The notes beneath the pieces were generated by a model. It did no database searches, had not been told where the DNA came from, and saw nothing but the letters and a program-made list of their open reading frames with translations. The translations under genes were made by a program, and so were the position numbers. This document shows positions 51,974 to 61,699 of a stretch of DNA of 64,000 bases, piece after piece. This DNA comes from an uncultured Acidobacteriia bacterium (GTDB taxonomy: Bacteria > Acidobacteriota > Terriglobia > Bryobacterales > Bryobacteraceae). Numbering within the stretch: the first letter of the stretch is position 1; each line of letters starts with the position of its first letter. The DNA lies in NCBI GenBank assembly GCA_903828455.1, contig CAIKMJ010000041.1:124001-188000 (forward strand), in the 5' to 3' direction.

Positions 51974-54126
51974 TGAAACGGTTTTTCGCAACGCCCGCTT
52001 TGTTACTGATCACCGCCAGCGCGAATTTCGTGCCGGCGAATCTGCAGGCGCAGGACGCCACCTTCAGCACCACCACCAGCCTGGTCATCGTGGATGCCAG
52101 CGTTCGGGACAAGTCCGGCAAGGTCCTCCCCGATCTGAAGAAGAGCGACTTCACCGTCCTCGAAGACGGCAAGCCGCAGACCATCGCTGTCTTCGAATTC
52201 CAGAAGCTCGAAGGTGACGTGGCCTTGCCGCCCGTGCCCGCCAGCAAGCCCGTGGACGTGCAGGCCGCCGCGCCCGCCGCTCGCAAAGCGGCCGCCGGTG
52301 CGCCGACGCCCACTGCGAATGCGCCCGTCATCCGCTACCAGGACCGCCGTCTCGTTGGCATGCTCTTCGACTTCAGCGCCATGCAGATTCCCGAGCAGAG
52401 CCGCATCCAGGCCGCCGCTCTGAAATTCGTTCGCGAGCAGATGAAGCCCGCCGACGTGGTGGCGATTCTTTCCGCCAGCACCGGGCCCGTGAAGATCGTG
52501 CAGGATTTTACCGACGATAAGGACCGCCTCGAAACAGTGATTAAGAGCTTCCAGATCGGCGCCGGCAGCGAACTCGCGGGCGACTCCGGCAACGGCGGCG
52601 ACGACACCACGGGCGAAGACACCGGCACCGCGTTCAACGCCGACGAAACCGAATTCAACATTTTCAATACCGACAAGCAACTGGCCACGATCGGCACCGC
52701 CTCCAAGATGCTGGCAGCGTTTCCGGAAAAGAAAGCCCTGCTGTATTTCTCGAGCGGCATTTCCAAATCCGGTTTCGATAATCAGGCATCGCTCGAAGCA
52801 GCCGTCAACGCCGCCAAGCGGGCGAATGTGGTGCTTTATCCCATCGACGCGCGCGGCCTGGTGGCCACCGCTCCGGCAGGCGATGCCGGCTCCGCCGCTT
52901 CCCGCGGCACCAGTTCGCTGACCGGCGCGCAGATGCAGAGCCAGAAGGACAAGTTCAACGACTCCCAGGAAACGCTCTCCACGCTCGCCGCGGATACCGG
53001 CGGCAAGCTGTTCGTCGACGACAACGACCTTGCTCTCGGCATGGAAAAGGCGCGCGACGACATCAGCAGCTACTACATCCTCGGCTACTACAGCACCAAT
53101 CCGAAGATGGACGGCAAGTACCGCAAAGTCGAGGTCAAGCTGAGCAAGGAGCTGCAGGCGAAGATCGATTACCGCGGCGGCTACTTCGGCGAAAAGGAAT
53201 TCAAAAAGTTCACCGCAACCGATAAGGAAGAGCAGCTGCAGGAAGCGCTGATGCTGGGCGATCCGCTGACGGATCTCTCGATGTCTGCCGAAGTCGATTA
53301 CTTCCGCCTCGCGCGCGACCGCTACTTCGTGCCGTTCTCGGTGAAGATCCCCGGCGCCGAGATCGCGCTGGCCAAGTCCCGCGGCAGTGCGCAGACCGAG
53401 TTTGAGTTCATCGGGCAGGTTCGCGATGCCAAAGGCAAGATGGTTGCCGTGGTGCGCGACGGCATTAAGATCCGCCTCGCCGAGCAGACCGCGGCGCAGC
53501 TCTCTTCGCGCCCCATTGCTTACGACACCGGCTTCACTCTGCCGCCCGGACCTTACTCGCTGAAGTTCCTCGCGCGCGAAAACGAGACCGGCAAGATGGG
53601 CACCTACGAAGCGAAGTTCACCGTGCCCGATCTGTCCGCCGCGCAGACCGCGCTGAAGACGAGTTCCATTGTGTGGAGCAATCAGCGGCTGCCGCTGAGC
53701 GATGCGCTGGCCTCGGCCGAGAGCAAGAAGACCATCGTGGAATCGGATCCGCTCGTTACCGATGGCGCCAAGCTCGTTCCCAGCATCACGCACGTGTTCC
53801 GCAAGGACCAGAACCTCTACGTCTACATGGAGGTTTACGATCCCGCCGTCGATGAAGCGCTGAAGAAGCCCAGCGTCGCGGCTACGCTTTCCTTCTATCG
53901 TGGAAAGACGAAAACCTTCGAGTCCGAACCCGTGCGCCTCGACGAGTTCGCGGCCAAGCGCGCGCAGACTCTTGCCGTCCGCTTCCAGGCGCCGCTGGCC
54001 CAACTGGCGGCCGGCCGGTACACGTGCCAGATCAACATCATCGATGAAACGGGGCGGAAGTTCTCCTTCCAGCGCACCGACATCGTGGTGTTGCCGGCTT
54101 CCGCGGAAAAGAACGCCGGCTTCTAG
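51973..54126 (+). CDS. VWFA-related acidobacterial protein
   Basis: 717 residues, signal peptide ending LQAQD. The N-terminal SLVIVDASVRDKSGKVLPDL...LEDGKPQTIAVFEF is the signature of the acidobacterial VWFA-related family (TIGR03436). A VWA fold follows, with the first MIDAS segment reading DFSAM, so the usual DxSxS is incomplete. A long C-terminal beta-rich region follows. The ATG overlaps the stop of the TonB receptor (TGATG), so both are translationally coupled. A role at the outer membrane with the receptor is inferred. Confidence 0.9.
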   Translation: MKRFFATPALLLITASANFVPANLQAQDATFSTTTSLVIVDASVRDKSGKVLPDLKKSDFTVLEDGKPQTIAVFEFQKLEGDVALPPVPASKPVDVQAAAPAARKAAAGAPTPTANAPVIRYQDRRLVGMLFDFSAMQIPEQSRIQAAALKFVREQMKPADVVAILSASTGPVKIVQDFTDDKDRLETVIKSFQIGAGSELAGDSGNGGDDTTGEDTGTAFNADETEFNIFNTDKQLATIGTASKMLAAFPEKKALLYFSSGISKSGFDNQASLEAAVNAAKRANVVLYPIDARGLVATAPAGDAGSAASRGTSSLTGAQMQSQKDKFNDSQETLSTLAADTGGKLFVDDNDLALGMEKARDDISSYYILGYYSTNPKMDGKYRKVEVKLSKELQAKIDYRGGYFGEKEFKKFTATDKEEQLQEALMLGDPLTDLSMSAEVDYFRLARDRYFVPFSVKIPGAEIALAKSRGSAQTEFEFIGQVRDAKGKMVAVVRDGIKIRLAEQTAAQLSSRPIAYDTGFTLPPGPYSLKFLARENETGKMGTYEAKFTVPDLSAAQTALKTSSIVWSNQRLPLSDALASAESKKTIVESDPLVTDGAKLVPSITHVFRKDQNLYVYMEVYDPAVDEALKKPSVAATLSFYRGKTKTFESEPVRLDEFAAKRAQTLAVRFQAPLAQLAAGRYTCQINIIDETGRKFSFQRTDIVVLPASAEKNAGF

Positions 54127-54233
54127 TCCGCGGTGCGGCGCGTGCTGCCTGCCGCCCTGCGGACGATTGCCGCCGTGCCGCCCTGGCGCGGGACTCCATC
54201 TACACTGAGAGTGTTCTCATCTCAGACGATCAG

Positions 54234-56462
54234 ATGAAAAAAAGCACTCGGGTCTCGCTCATAATTGTCCTGGTTCTCATTGCATCGGTATCGGCGTTCT
54301 CACTCCGTTATCGCGGCTTCATGCAGGCCGGCGTCGATTACACGCTCCACTCCAGCCTGCACGAACGACTGAATGCATCGTTCATGCTGCTTTACTGGAT
54401 GGACTGGGTCGGCCGGCAGACGCCCGATGCGCAGAACTTTTATACCTTCGACGGAACAAAAGCTTCAACACCCTTCGACCACGCGCTGACCGAATACCAC
54501 AAGGGAAATTTCGCCGGCGCGGTGCGCGAACTGCAGGACGATATTGCCGCCTCGGGCGAGAGCGAAAAGCGCGTGTTCTGGCTGGGCCTCGCTCAGTTGC
54601 GCCAGGGAGAAGCCGTCAACTGCCTCCCCAACGTGATGAGCGGCGATCACATGATGGACATGGATCATGCGCAGTATTGCGCCCTGCCCATCCGCAAGTT
54701 TCATCAGGATCCGAAGTATGCGCGCGCCGCGGCCAAAACCATTCTGCACCTGATCCGGACCTGGGGCCCGAACAACCGCCTCTATCACTGGATGCTGAAT
54801 TACGCGGCCATGGTCTCGAACGACTTTCCGCAGGCCGTTCCCGCCGAGTATCGCGTAAGCCCGGAATTTATCAGCCGCTTTTACGGCGCCGAAAAAGACA
54901 AAACCGAGCGCGACTTCGCCAATATCCGTTTCGACGAACGCGCCGCTGAACTGGGCGTCAACACGTTCAACACCGGGCGAGGCGTAGCGGTCGAGGATTT
55001 CGATGGCGACGGATTTCCGGACATCGTCACCGGCGGCAGCTTCGACGATCTCCGCTACTACCACAACAACGCCGGCAAAGGCTTCGAAGACTGGACCGAG
55101 CGCGCCGGATTCAAGGGTTATCGCCAGCCTTTTTTCATGACCGTTGCCGACATCGACAACGACGGCCATCCCGATCTGCTCGTTACCCGCATGTTCCACG
55201 ACGGCGTCACGTTGTTTCGCAACAAAGGCGACGGCACCTTTGAGGACGTAACCGCCGCGTGGGGACTGCCCGTTAAGCGCGACGACAATGCGCTCTCCTC
55301 CAGCTGGGCGGCCGCCTGGGGAGATGTGAACAACGACGGCAAAATCGACCTCTTCATTTCGCGCATGGGCATGGAGATTCCTCTGGCGGGCGGGTTGCTC
55401 TCGCGGCCGCGCTTTTACTCGGCGCTGTATATAAACGAAGGCGGCCGGTTTGTGGAGCGCACGGCCGAGTACGGCCTCGGCGATGTGGTGCGCGACAAAT
55501 ACTTCATCGGTGCGGCTTTCGGCGACTATGACAACGACGGCTATCCCGACCTGTATCTTTCCAGCCCGATCGTCAACGAGAGCGTGCTGCTGCGCAACAC
55601 CGGCGGGAAAGGCTTCGAAATTTCGAGTGCCTACAAGCATCCGAACGGCGGCTTCGTCGGGTCATTTGTCGACATCAATCACGACGGCCGTCTGGATATC
55701 TTCCAGGGCGGGTTTTCCGACGCGCGTTCCAGCATCGAAATGGCGATGTTCGGGGCGAATCCGGACGACTACCGCACCGGCAAAAGCGCCATTCTGGTGC
55801 AGCAGCCGGATGGGCAGTTCACCGAAGCGAAGGGCTTTTTCGATATGCCTGGCGGCACCATGGGCGCGTCATACGGCGACATCGACAACGACGGCTGCTA
55901 TGACTTTTATCTGGGTACCGGCAGCCCCGAAGGCTGGTTCATTTTTCCGAAGCTCATGTTCAAGGGGATTCCGGACGGCAACGGCTGCTCACTCCGAACC
56001 GCCAATATCTCGATGACGAACAACCTGGCGACCGTCCAGAAGGGCCACGGCATCGTGTTCTTCGACTTCAACAACGATGGCCTGCAGGATATCTATTCCA
56101 GCCTCGGCGGCATGTGGCCGGCCGACCGCTGGCCGAACCAGTTCTTCGTCAACCACAGCGACGTCCGAAACCAGTACGTGAAGATCCGGCTGCGCGGGCG
56201 CCAGACCAATTCCATGGGCATCGGCGCCCGGATCAAGGTCACGGCGCATGACCAGGCGGGAGCGCCCATCGTGCGTCAGGTTCTGGTGGATCAGAAGACT
56301 TCGTTCGGCAGCGGACCTTATCTCATGCACATCGGGCTCGGCAAAGCCGTTGCCGTGGATGAAGCGGAGGTCTACTGGCCCGTCTCGCGCTGCCGCAAAG
56401 GATACCCGGTCCGGATCGGCGAACTGAACGTTCTGGATGAAGCCGCCTGCGCGGCGAAATAG
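54234..56462 (+). CDS. CRTAC1-like FG-GAP/VCBS protein with ASPIC/UnbV C-terminus
   Basis: 742 residues. One N-terminal transmembrane segment or uncleaved signal, then a ~200-residue helical domain. At least seven calcium-binding-type loops follow, such as DFDGDGFPDI, DIDNDGHPDLLV, DVNNDGKIDLFI, DYDNDGYPDLYL and DFNNDGLQDIYS, forming an FG-GAP beta-propeller. The C-terminus VKIRLRGRQTNSMGIGARIKV and DEAEVYWPV are the ASPIC/UnbV domain. Extracytoplasmic. Ligand unknown. Confidence 0.92.
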   Translation: MKKSTRVSLIIVLVLIASVSAFSLRYRGFMQAGVDYTLHSSLHERLNASFMLLYWMDWVGRQTPDAQNFYTFDGTKASTPFDHALTEYHKGNFAGAVRELQDDIAASGESEKRVFWLGLAQLRQGEAVNCLPNVMSGDHMMDMDHAQYCALPIRKFHQDPKYARAAAKTILHLIRTWGPNNRLYHWMLNYAAMVSNDFPQAVPAEYRVSPEFISRFYGAEKDKTERDFANIRFDERAAELGVNTFNTGRGVAVEDFDGDGFPDIVTGGSFDDLRYYHNNAGKGFEDWTERAGFKGYRQPFFMTVADIDNDGHPDLLVTRMFHDGVTLFRNKGDGTFEDVTAAWGLPVKRDDNALSSSWAAAWGDVNNDGKIDLFISRMGMEIPLAGGLLSRPRFYSALYINEGGRFVERTAEYGLGDVVRDKYFIGAAFGDYDNDGYPDLYLSSPIVNESVLLRNTGGKGFEISSAYKHPNGGFVGSFVDINHDGRLDIFQGGFSDARSSIEMAMFGANPDDYRTGKSAILVQQPDGQFTEAKGFFDMPGGTMGASYGDIDNDGCYDFYLGTGSPEGWFIFPKLMFKGIPDGNGCSLRTANISMTNNLATVQKGHGIVFFDFNNDGLQDIYSSLGGMWPADRWPNQFFVNHSDVRNQYVKIRLRGRQTNSMGIGARIKVTAHDQAGAPIVRQVLVDQKTSFGSGPYLMHIGLGKAVAVDEAEVYWPVSRCRKGYPVRIGELNVLDEAACAAK

Positions 56463-56502
56463 GCGAGTTCCCGTCCAGCCCCCGCCGGGCGCGGCACTTC
56501 CG

Positions 56503-56521
56503 TTGACAGGGTGACTGTCAA
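56503..56521. promoter_or_regulatory. Perfect inverted repeat TTGACAG-N5-CTGTCAA
   Basis: A perfect seven-base inverted repeat with a five-base centre, containing a consensus -35 hexamer TTGACA. No clear -10 follows at 17 bases. A second short palindrome TCAAGCTTGA is at 56552-56561. Both lie in the 130-base spacer before the diguanylate cyclase gene and could be an operator. Confidence 0.4.
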
Positions 56522-56592
56522 CGACAGACAGCACTCGCTGTAGTACTGATTTCAAGCTTGAGACTGCGTGTCATTCAGTAGAAACTCTAAGC

Positions 56593-58536
56593 TTGACGAG
56601 TCCCGCAAGAGTGAAGGCTGGTTTCGGTGCCGGGTTTGCGATCCTGGTCGGCATCGCTATTGCGGCCGCTGCCCAGACGCTCGCGTGGGAAGAGACCTCG
56701 GACCTCGTCGCCAAGACGCACGACGTGATTGAGCGCCTCGAAGAGGTTTCACTTCACACCGTTGGCGCGCAGGATGCGGCGCGCCGGTACGTCGCGGTCC
56801 CCGATCCGCGCGACCTCGCCGCGACCCGCGAATCTCTGAGCCTCGCCAAAGAACGCGGCGGCGAACTCGAACGTCTGGTGGCGGGCGATACGGTTCAACT
56901 CCGCAATCTGCAGGCCGTGCGCCGGCTCATCGCACAGGAAGCCGCCGCCCTGATACTTGGACCGGGAACCGCGCAGCGCGAGGTTGCCGCGGCGCTGGAC
57001 TCCCTGGACCGCAGCGGCCTGAATGACAATCTCCGTGCCGCCATCCTCGAAATGGAAGCCGAAGAGCGAAAAATATTGCGCGAGCGCCAGGAACTGCAGG
57101 CGCACACCGCGGCCCTCAGCCGGATGCTGTTTTCCGTTGCCGCCGGATTCTCCCTGCTGCTCATTGTGGTGGCCGGATGGCGCATGTCGGTGGACAGCCG
57201 GCGGCGCGGCATCGCCGAACGCCAGTTGGCGCTGCAGGAAGAGCAATACCGGCAGGTGGTCGAACTGGCGGGCGACATTATCTACCGCACGGACCGCCAC
57301 GGCCGCTTCACCTTCTGCAACCAGGCGTTCCTTTCCAACATGCATTTTTCGCAGCAGGAGCTGATCGGCCGCTCTTACCTGCGCCTGCTCCGCCAGGACA
57401 AGCGTCCGGAGGCCCGCCGCTTCTACACCCGGCAGATGGTGCGCAAACAGAAGAGCTCTTATTACGAGATCCCCGTCATCGACGCGCACGGCCGCGAACG
57501 CTGGATCGGCCAGAACGTTCAGCTGCTGCTCGAAAACGGCACGATGGCCGGATTCCAGGGCATCGCGCGTGAGATCACAGAACAGAAGCGCGCCGAACTG
57601 GAACTGGAACGCAGTCGCAATTTTGTGGAGCGCATCGCCGCCACCACGCCGGGAATTCTTTACGTTTACGATCTCGACGAACAGCGCACCGTCTACACCA
57701 ACCGGGAAGCTGTCGAGATCCTCGGCGCGCCACTTTCGGGAACCGGCGATGTGGAACTCGCCCCGGGCGAACTGAAGGCCGACGCGAAGGCCCTCGCGCA
57801 GGTGGTGCATCCGGACGATGTGTCGCTGCTCAGCTCGCACCGCGAAATGCTGCGGCGCGCCCAGGATGGCGAAGTTCGCCGCGTGGAATACCGCGCCCGT
57901 CACGCCGAAGGCCACTGGGTCTGGCTCGCCACGCGCGAGACGCCCTTCGAGCGGACCCGGCACGGCTTCGTCAAACAGGTGGTGGGGATCGCGCAGGATA
58001 TCAGCGCGCGCAAAGCCGCCCAGGAGAAGCTGACCTGGCAGGCCAACTACGACGCCCTCACGGGCCTCGCCAACCGGCACCATTTCTGGACCCGACTGCA
58101 GAGCGCCCTCCGGCGCGCCAGCATCGAACAAAACAACACTTCCGTCTGTCTGTTCGACGTTGACCGGTTCAAGGACATCAATGACACCTACGGCCACGCC
58201 GCCGGCGACGAGGTGCTGGAAGCGGTCGGCAATATCGTGCGTGCCGAACTGCGCTCCACCAGCGACATCGCGGGCCGCCTCGGCGGCGACGAGTTCTGCT
58301 TCGCCCTTCCCGGCACAGATCACAACGAAGCCGCCCGCGTGGCGGAACGCATTCGCACGCGGCTGAGCACCCTCGCGTTCGGGCTGGAAAGCGGATCGCC
58401 CTTCTCTATAACCGCCACGTTCGGAGTTGCCGAATCGCAGCAGGATACCGATGCCCGGGAACTGCTCGAATCCGCCGACCGGGCCCTGTACCGCGCCAAA
58501 TCAGCCGGCCGGAACCGCGTTTGCGTCGATGTCTGA
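56593..58536 (+). CDS. Membrane sensor diguanylate cyclase (CHASE3-PAS-PAS-GGDEF)
   Basis: 647 residues, start probably TTG 56593 or GTG 56611, with no good ribosome-binding site for either. N-terminal transmembrane helix, CHASE3-like periplasmic helical domain (~30-175), second transmembrane helix near 180, PAS at ~205-330 (YRQVVELAGDIIYRTDRHGRF), PAS/PAC at ~335-475 and a GGDEF domain. GGDEF is intact (564-568, bases 58282-58296), so c-di-GMP synthesis is likely. The canonical RxxD inhibitory site five residues upstream is not seen (RSTSD instead), so product feedback may be weak. Confidence 0.92.
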   Translation: MTSPARVKAGFGAGFAILVGIAIAAAAQTLAWEETSDLVAKTHDVIERLEEVSLHTVGAQDAARRYVAVPDPRDLAATRESLSLAKERGGELERLVAGDTVQLRNLQAVRRLIAQEAAALILGPGTAQREVAAALDSLDRSGLNDNLRAAILEMEAEERKILRERQELQAHTAALSRMLFSVAAGFSLLLIVVAGWRMSVDSRRRGIAERQLALQEEQYRQVVELAGDIIYRTDRHGRFTFCNQAFLSNMHFSQQELIGRSYLRLLRQDKRPEARRFYTRQMVRKQKSSYYEIPVIDAHGRERWIGQNVQLLLENGTMAGFQGIAREITEQKRAELELERSRNFVERIAATTPGILYVYDLDEQRTVYTNREAVEILGAPLSGTGDVELAPGELKADAKALAQVVHPDDVSLLSSHREMLRRAQDGEVRRVEYRARHAEGHWVWLATRETPFERTRHGFVKQVVGIAQDISARKAAQEKLTWQANYDALTGLANRHHFWTRLQSALRRASIEQNNTSVCLFDVDRFKDINDTYGHAAGDEVLEAVGNIVRAELRSTSDIAGRLGGDEFCFALPGTDHNEAARVAERIRTRLSTLAFGLESGSPFSITATFGVAESQQDTDARELLESADRALYRAKSAGRNRVCVDV

Positions 58537-59062
58537 GGCCGGATCCCGCAACAAAATCGGACGCGTTCGTGCAATGTGTAAGGCCGCCCGACCTGCCATC
58601 AGGCTCTCCACCCGCCCCGGTCGCAGCGTCCCTTCGCCTTTGCCTTGCCTTCTGCGCTTTGCCGTCTGCCATCGGGACTGCTGGCCGTCGCGCAATCCGT
58701 ACCGCCTGATTCGGCCTTCCGATTCACATGCCTTTTCCGTAGCCTCGTCGCGAAAAAAAGCGAGAAAGTTGTGAAACAAAATCCCGTTTCACGGCACGAA
58801 ACAACTTGCTGCCGGGCCTGCCGCCACCTCCGTTTTCGAACGCTGTCTCGGGAACTTCCCGGTGCCGTCATTGGCGGCTTTTCCTCCGCCAAAGCCAGCC
58901 TCCGGAGCTATTTCGGGGTAGGTATTTTGACGGAAAAGTTAATTGCAAACGTACTATTGCTGCAAGCTGGCAACTGGTGTTACTCTAGCCAAGAGTCTGC
59001 GCAACGGAATTGGAGCGGGGCGCGTACTTGCGGGATTTTGTTTTGAGGGGAATCAAAAGGAA
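58537..59062. other. 526-base intergenic region
   Basis: No gene, tRNA or recognisable riboswitch found. It holds a perfect 7-bp hairpin GTGAAAC-N8-GTTTCAC at 58771-58792, and nearer the next gene TTGACG at 58927-58932 with TACTAT at 58952-58957 (19-base spacing), a possible weak promoter giving a leader of about 100 bases for the gene at 59063. A short frame before 59063 has no similarity. Confidence 0.5.
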
Positions 59063-59869
59063 ATGAAAAGCAATTACGCAAAGTTCTTGTTCACTGGCTT
59101 GATTCTGGCGCTCTCGGTGCCTGCCTCGCAGGCTGCCATCACCTGCAGCCAGTCCGATTACAAAGGTGTTTACGCCTACTCCTCGCAGGGAGCCCTGATT
59201 CAGCTTCCGCCCCAGGCCGCCGCGCTGATCGGGCCCTTCTCCCAGGCCGGTGTCATTATTTCCGACGGCCTCGGCAATCTGACCCTGCAGACCAAGGCCA
59301 GCTATAACGGCATCATTCTCGATGGCAATACCACTGCCACCTACACCGTTACGCCGGACTGCCAGATTGTATTCAATGTCTTCCTTCCCGCGCCGCTCAA
59401 TGTGAATTCCGTCTTCAACGGCGTGCTCGCCTGGAACGTGCGTCAGACCGCTCTGATGATCACCACGCCGCAGGGCAGCGTGCTTCCGGCCCAGCAGTTC
59501 AAGCAGGACCTCCGCTTCTGCGGGGTTGGCGATCTCAACGGTGCCTATCAGCTCTCGCTGGGCGGAACCATTGTTGCGCCCAAGCAGATCGCGGGCCTTT
59601 ACTCCGAAGTCGGCCGCCTCGTTGCCGACGGTAACGGGAATTTCAGCGCCACCTCAACTGCCGACTACGGCGGCGGTGTGCAGCAGGAAACCCTTTCCGG
59701 TACGTACACTGTCGATTCCAACTGCATCGCTACATTTAATGCCACGCTGAACGGACAGCCGTTCTCGTTCTATGGCCCGCTCACTGGCCACGGCGAGCAG
59801 ACGCTGCTGGTTGTGACGACGCAGGGCTGGGCTGTTACCGGCGCTCTGCGTACGCAGCAGATGCAGTAG
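59063..59869 (+). CDS. Secreted two-repeat protein (paralogue of 5817-6617)
   Basis: 268 residues from the ATG at 59063, preceded by AAAAGGAA. Signal peptide ending SQAA. Two repeats, each with an N-terminal Cys (CSQSDYKGVY, CGVGDLNGAY), a DGxGN loop (DGLGNL, DGNGNF), and a GTYxxxxxC close. The plan matches 5817-6617, although the two genes are 53 kb apart. Unknown function, probably extracytoplasmic. Confidence 0.78.
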   Translation: MKSNYAKFLFTGLILALSVPASQAAITCSQSDYKGVYAYSSQGALIQLPPQAAALIGPFSQAGVIISDGLGNLTLQTKASYNGIILDGNTTATYTVTPDCQIVFNVFLPAPLNVNSVFNGVLAWNVRQTALMITTPQGSVLPAQQFKQDLRFCGVGDLNGAYQLSLGGTIVAPKQIAGLYSEVGRLVADGNGNFSATSTADYGGGVQQETLSGTYTVDSNCIATFNATLNGQPFSFYGPLTGHGEQTLLVVTTQGWAVTGALRTQQMQ

Positions 59870-60147
59870 TATAGATTCCTTCTGGTGCTGAGGTTTTTGC
59901 AGCATTCGGCAGGGGTGGCGCTGTAGCCATCCCGCCAGGCTGCCAGGGGTAAGGTTTTTCGCCGGGTCCGGGTTGCGCCGCGGTCGATGTTTTTTTTGCA
60001 GCATCTGCCCGGCGCAGTAGTCAGTGCACGAAACTGAAAACGCTGGAACATAATATTCACATCATGCCCATTCCTCGAGGCTTCACAATTCGTTCAGTAA
60101 ACTCGGGAAAGCGACTGCTTCAAGGCAACTCACGCACGGAAAATCCG

Positions 60148-61641
60148 ATGCGGGCGAGCGGTTGTTCCCCGGTTGCACGCCTCCTGCGCGCGGCGATCTT
60201 TCCTGTGGCGCTGTTTGCCGTCGCGGGTCTGCTTGCTCCGGAGCGATGCGATGCGTCGGCCTTCTCGATTGCTGAGTTAGGTACGCGCGCGGCCAGTGTC
60301 GGTACGGCCTTCACTGCTGTGGCTGATGACAGTTCGGCGCTTTTCTATAACCCCGCCGGTATCGCATTTCAGCCGGGGATTCATATGGAAATGGACAGCC
60401 TTGTCGTTGTGGGCCTGTTCCGCTTCACTCCGTCCGATCCGCCGCCGGGCACCAATGTTCCCTCCAACGGCTACCCTGGCTCGGTAAAGCCTCACTTTAT
60501 TCCGGTGGCCAGTATGTTCATGACACACCAGTTCAACCCCAAGTGGACGGTTGGATTCGGTGCGTTTACCCCGTTCGGTCTGGCGTCGAACTTCATTAAC
60601 TTTCACGATTCCGATCCTTCCAATACGAAGTTCCCGGGGCGCTGGGCTGGTACTCGCGCTCAGTTGCAGGAGTTCTGGTTTCAGCCGACGGTCGCGTACC
60701 GGCTGAACGAAAACAGCGCTATAGCGGTTGGGCCGGCCTTCGTTCACACGCATCTCTATATTGACCGCAGCTTCCTCAATCCCGCAGACGATGCTTTGAC
60801 CTTCGGGCGTCAGGCTGCGTCGACGATCTTCCCCGGCGTGCCGGTGAATCAGGCCGCGGCCGTGATCGCCCGCCTGCTGCCGGAAGGCCGCTCGCGCATC
60901 GCCGGTACGGCCAATAGCCCGGCCTTCGCTCTCGGGTATCTTTATAAAAATCCCCGGCTGAAGACCAATTTCGGATTCTCCTTCCGCAGTTCGGTGACGA
61001 ACCACCTGTCGGGGGCGGCCGGTTTCGGCTTCACCTCCAACTCCGCGCTGATTCCTTATATCGGCTCCAGCTTCCTGCCGAGCGCGTTTCCCAATCAGAA
61101 GATCACCGGCTCGTTTACAACTCCGGCGACTTACGCGGTCGGCGTTGCGAACACTTCCCTTCGCAACACGACGATCTCAATGGATTTCCGGCTGCAGGAT
61201 TACCGCCGCTTCCAGAGCGTGCCTTTGAACTTCTCCGTCAATACTGCCAACAGCACCACGTCAGCGTTGCCTGCCGAAGACCGGCTGGTCTTCAATTTCC
61301 GCAACTCATACGTGTTTGGCCTTGGCGTGGCGCGTGACATACGTCCCGATACACAGCTCCGGATTGGTTACATCTACGATCGCTCTCCGGTTGTCGATGA
61401 GAGCGTCGGGCCGCTGTTCCCCGATGCCAATCGCAACAGCTTCACCGTTGGTGGCACGCGGAAACGGGGCGAAAAGACTTACAGCTTCTTCTATGAGGCG
61501 ATGTTCATGCAGAACCGCGTGACCAACGTGGCGGCAAACGCGGCGCAGGGCACCAACGGCGATTATCACAGCTTTGTGCATCTGGCGGGGCTTTCGATGC
61601 AGTTCGATGCCACCAACTGGATCGGTAAGAAAAAACATTGA
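60148..61641 (+). CDS. OmpP1/FadL/TodX-family outer-membrane transporter
   Basis: 497 residues from the ATG at 60148, which puts a normal signal peptide first. An ATG at 60064 would add 28 residues and has a -10-like CATAAT 10 bases before it. After the signal, ASAFSIAELGTRAASVGTAFTAVADDSSALFYNPAG is the FadL N-terminal hatch motif. The barrel follows and ends in aromatic-rich strands. FadL-type channels carry fatty acids or other hydrophobic compounds over the outer membrane. Confidence 0.93.
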   Translation: MRASGCSPVARLLRAAIFPVALFAVAGLLAPERCDASAFSIAELGTRAASVGTAFTAVADDSSALFYNPAGIAFQPGIHMEMDSLVVVGLFRFTPSDPPPGTNVPSNGYPGSVKPHFIPVASMFMTHQFNPKWTVGFGAFTPFGLASNFINFHDSDPSNTKFPGRWAGTRAQLQEFWFQPTVAYRLNENSAIAVGPAFVHTHLYIDRSFLNPADDALTFGRQAASTIFPGVPVNQAAAVIARLLPEGRSRIAGTANSPAFALGYLYKNPRLKTNFGFSFRSSVTNHLSGAAGFGFTSNSALIPYIGSSFLPSAFPNQKITGSFTTPATYAVGVANTSLRNTTISMDFRLQDYRRFQSVPLNFSVNTANSTTSALPAEDRLVFNFRNSYVFGLGVARDIRPDTQLRIGYIYDRSPVVDESVGPLFPDANRNSFTVGGTRKRGEKTYSFFYEAMFMQNRVTNVAANAAQGTNGDYHSFVHLAGLSMQFDATNWIGKKKH

Positions 61642-61699
61642 AGTGCGGAACGGCAGCACGGGGTATTTACGCTCGCTAACAGCTCATTAAATTGAGCGG

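Noticed and set aside
52003-54003. 666-residue minus-strand open frame opposite the VWFA-related gene
   Set aside because: Composition is that of an antisense shadow, and the plus strand has clear family motifs.
58780-59062. c-di-GMP (GEMM-type) riboswitch before the gene at 59063
   Set aside because: A short CAAAGCC-like stretch and a GC hairpin are present, but the conserved core and tetraloop-receptor arrangement could not be traced.
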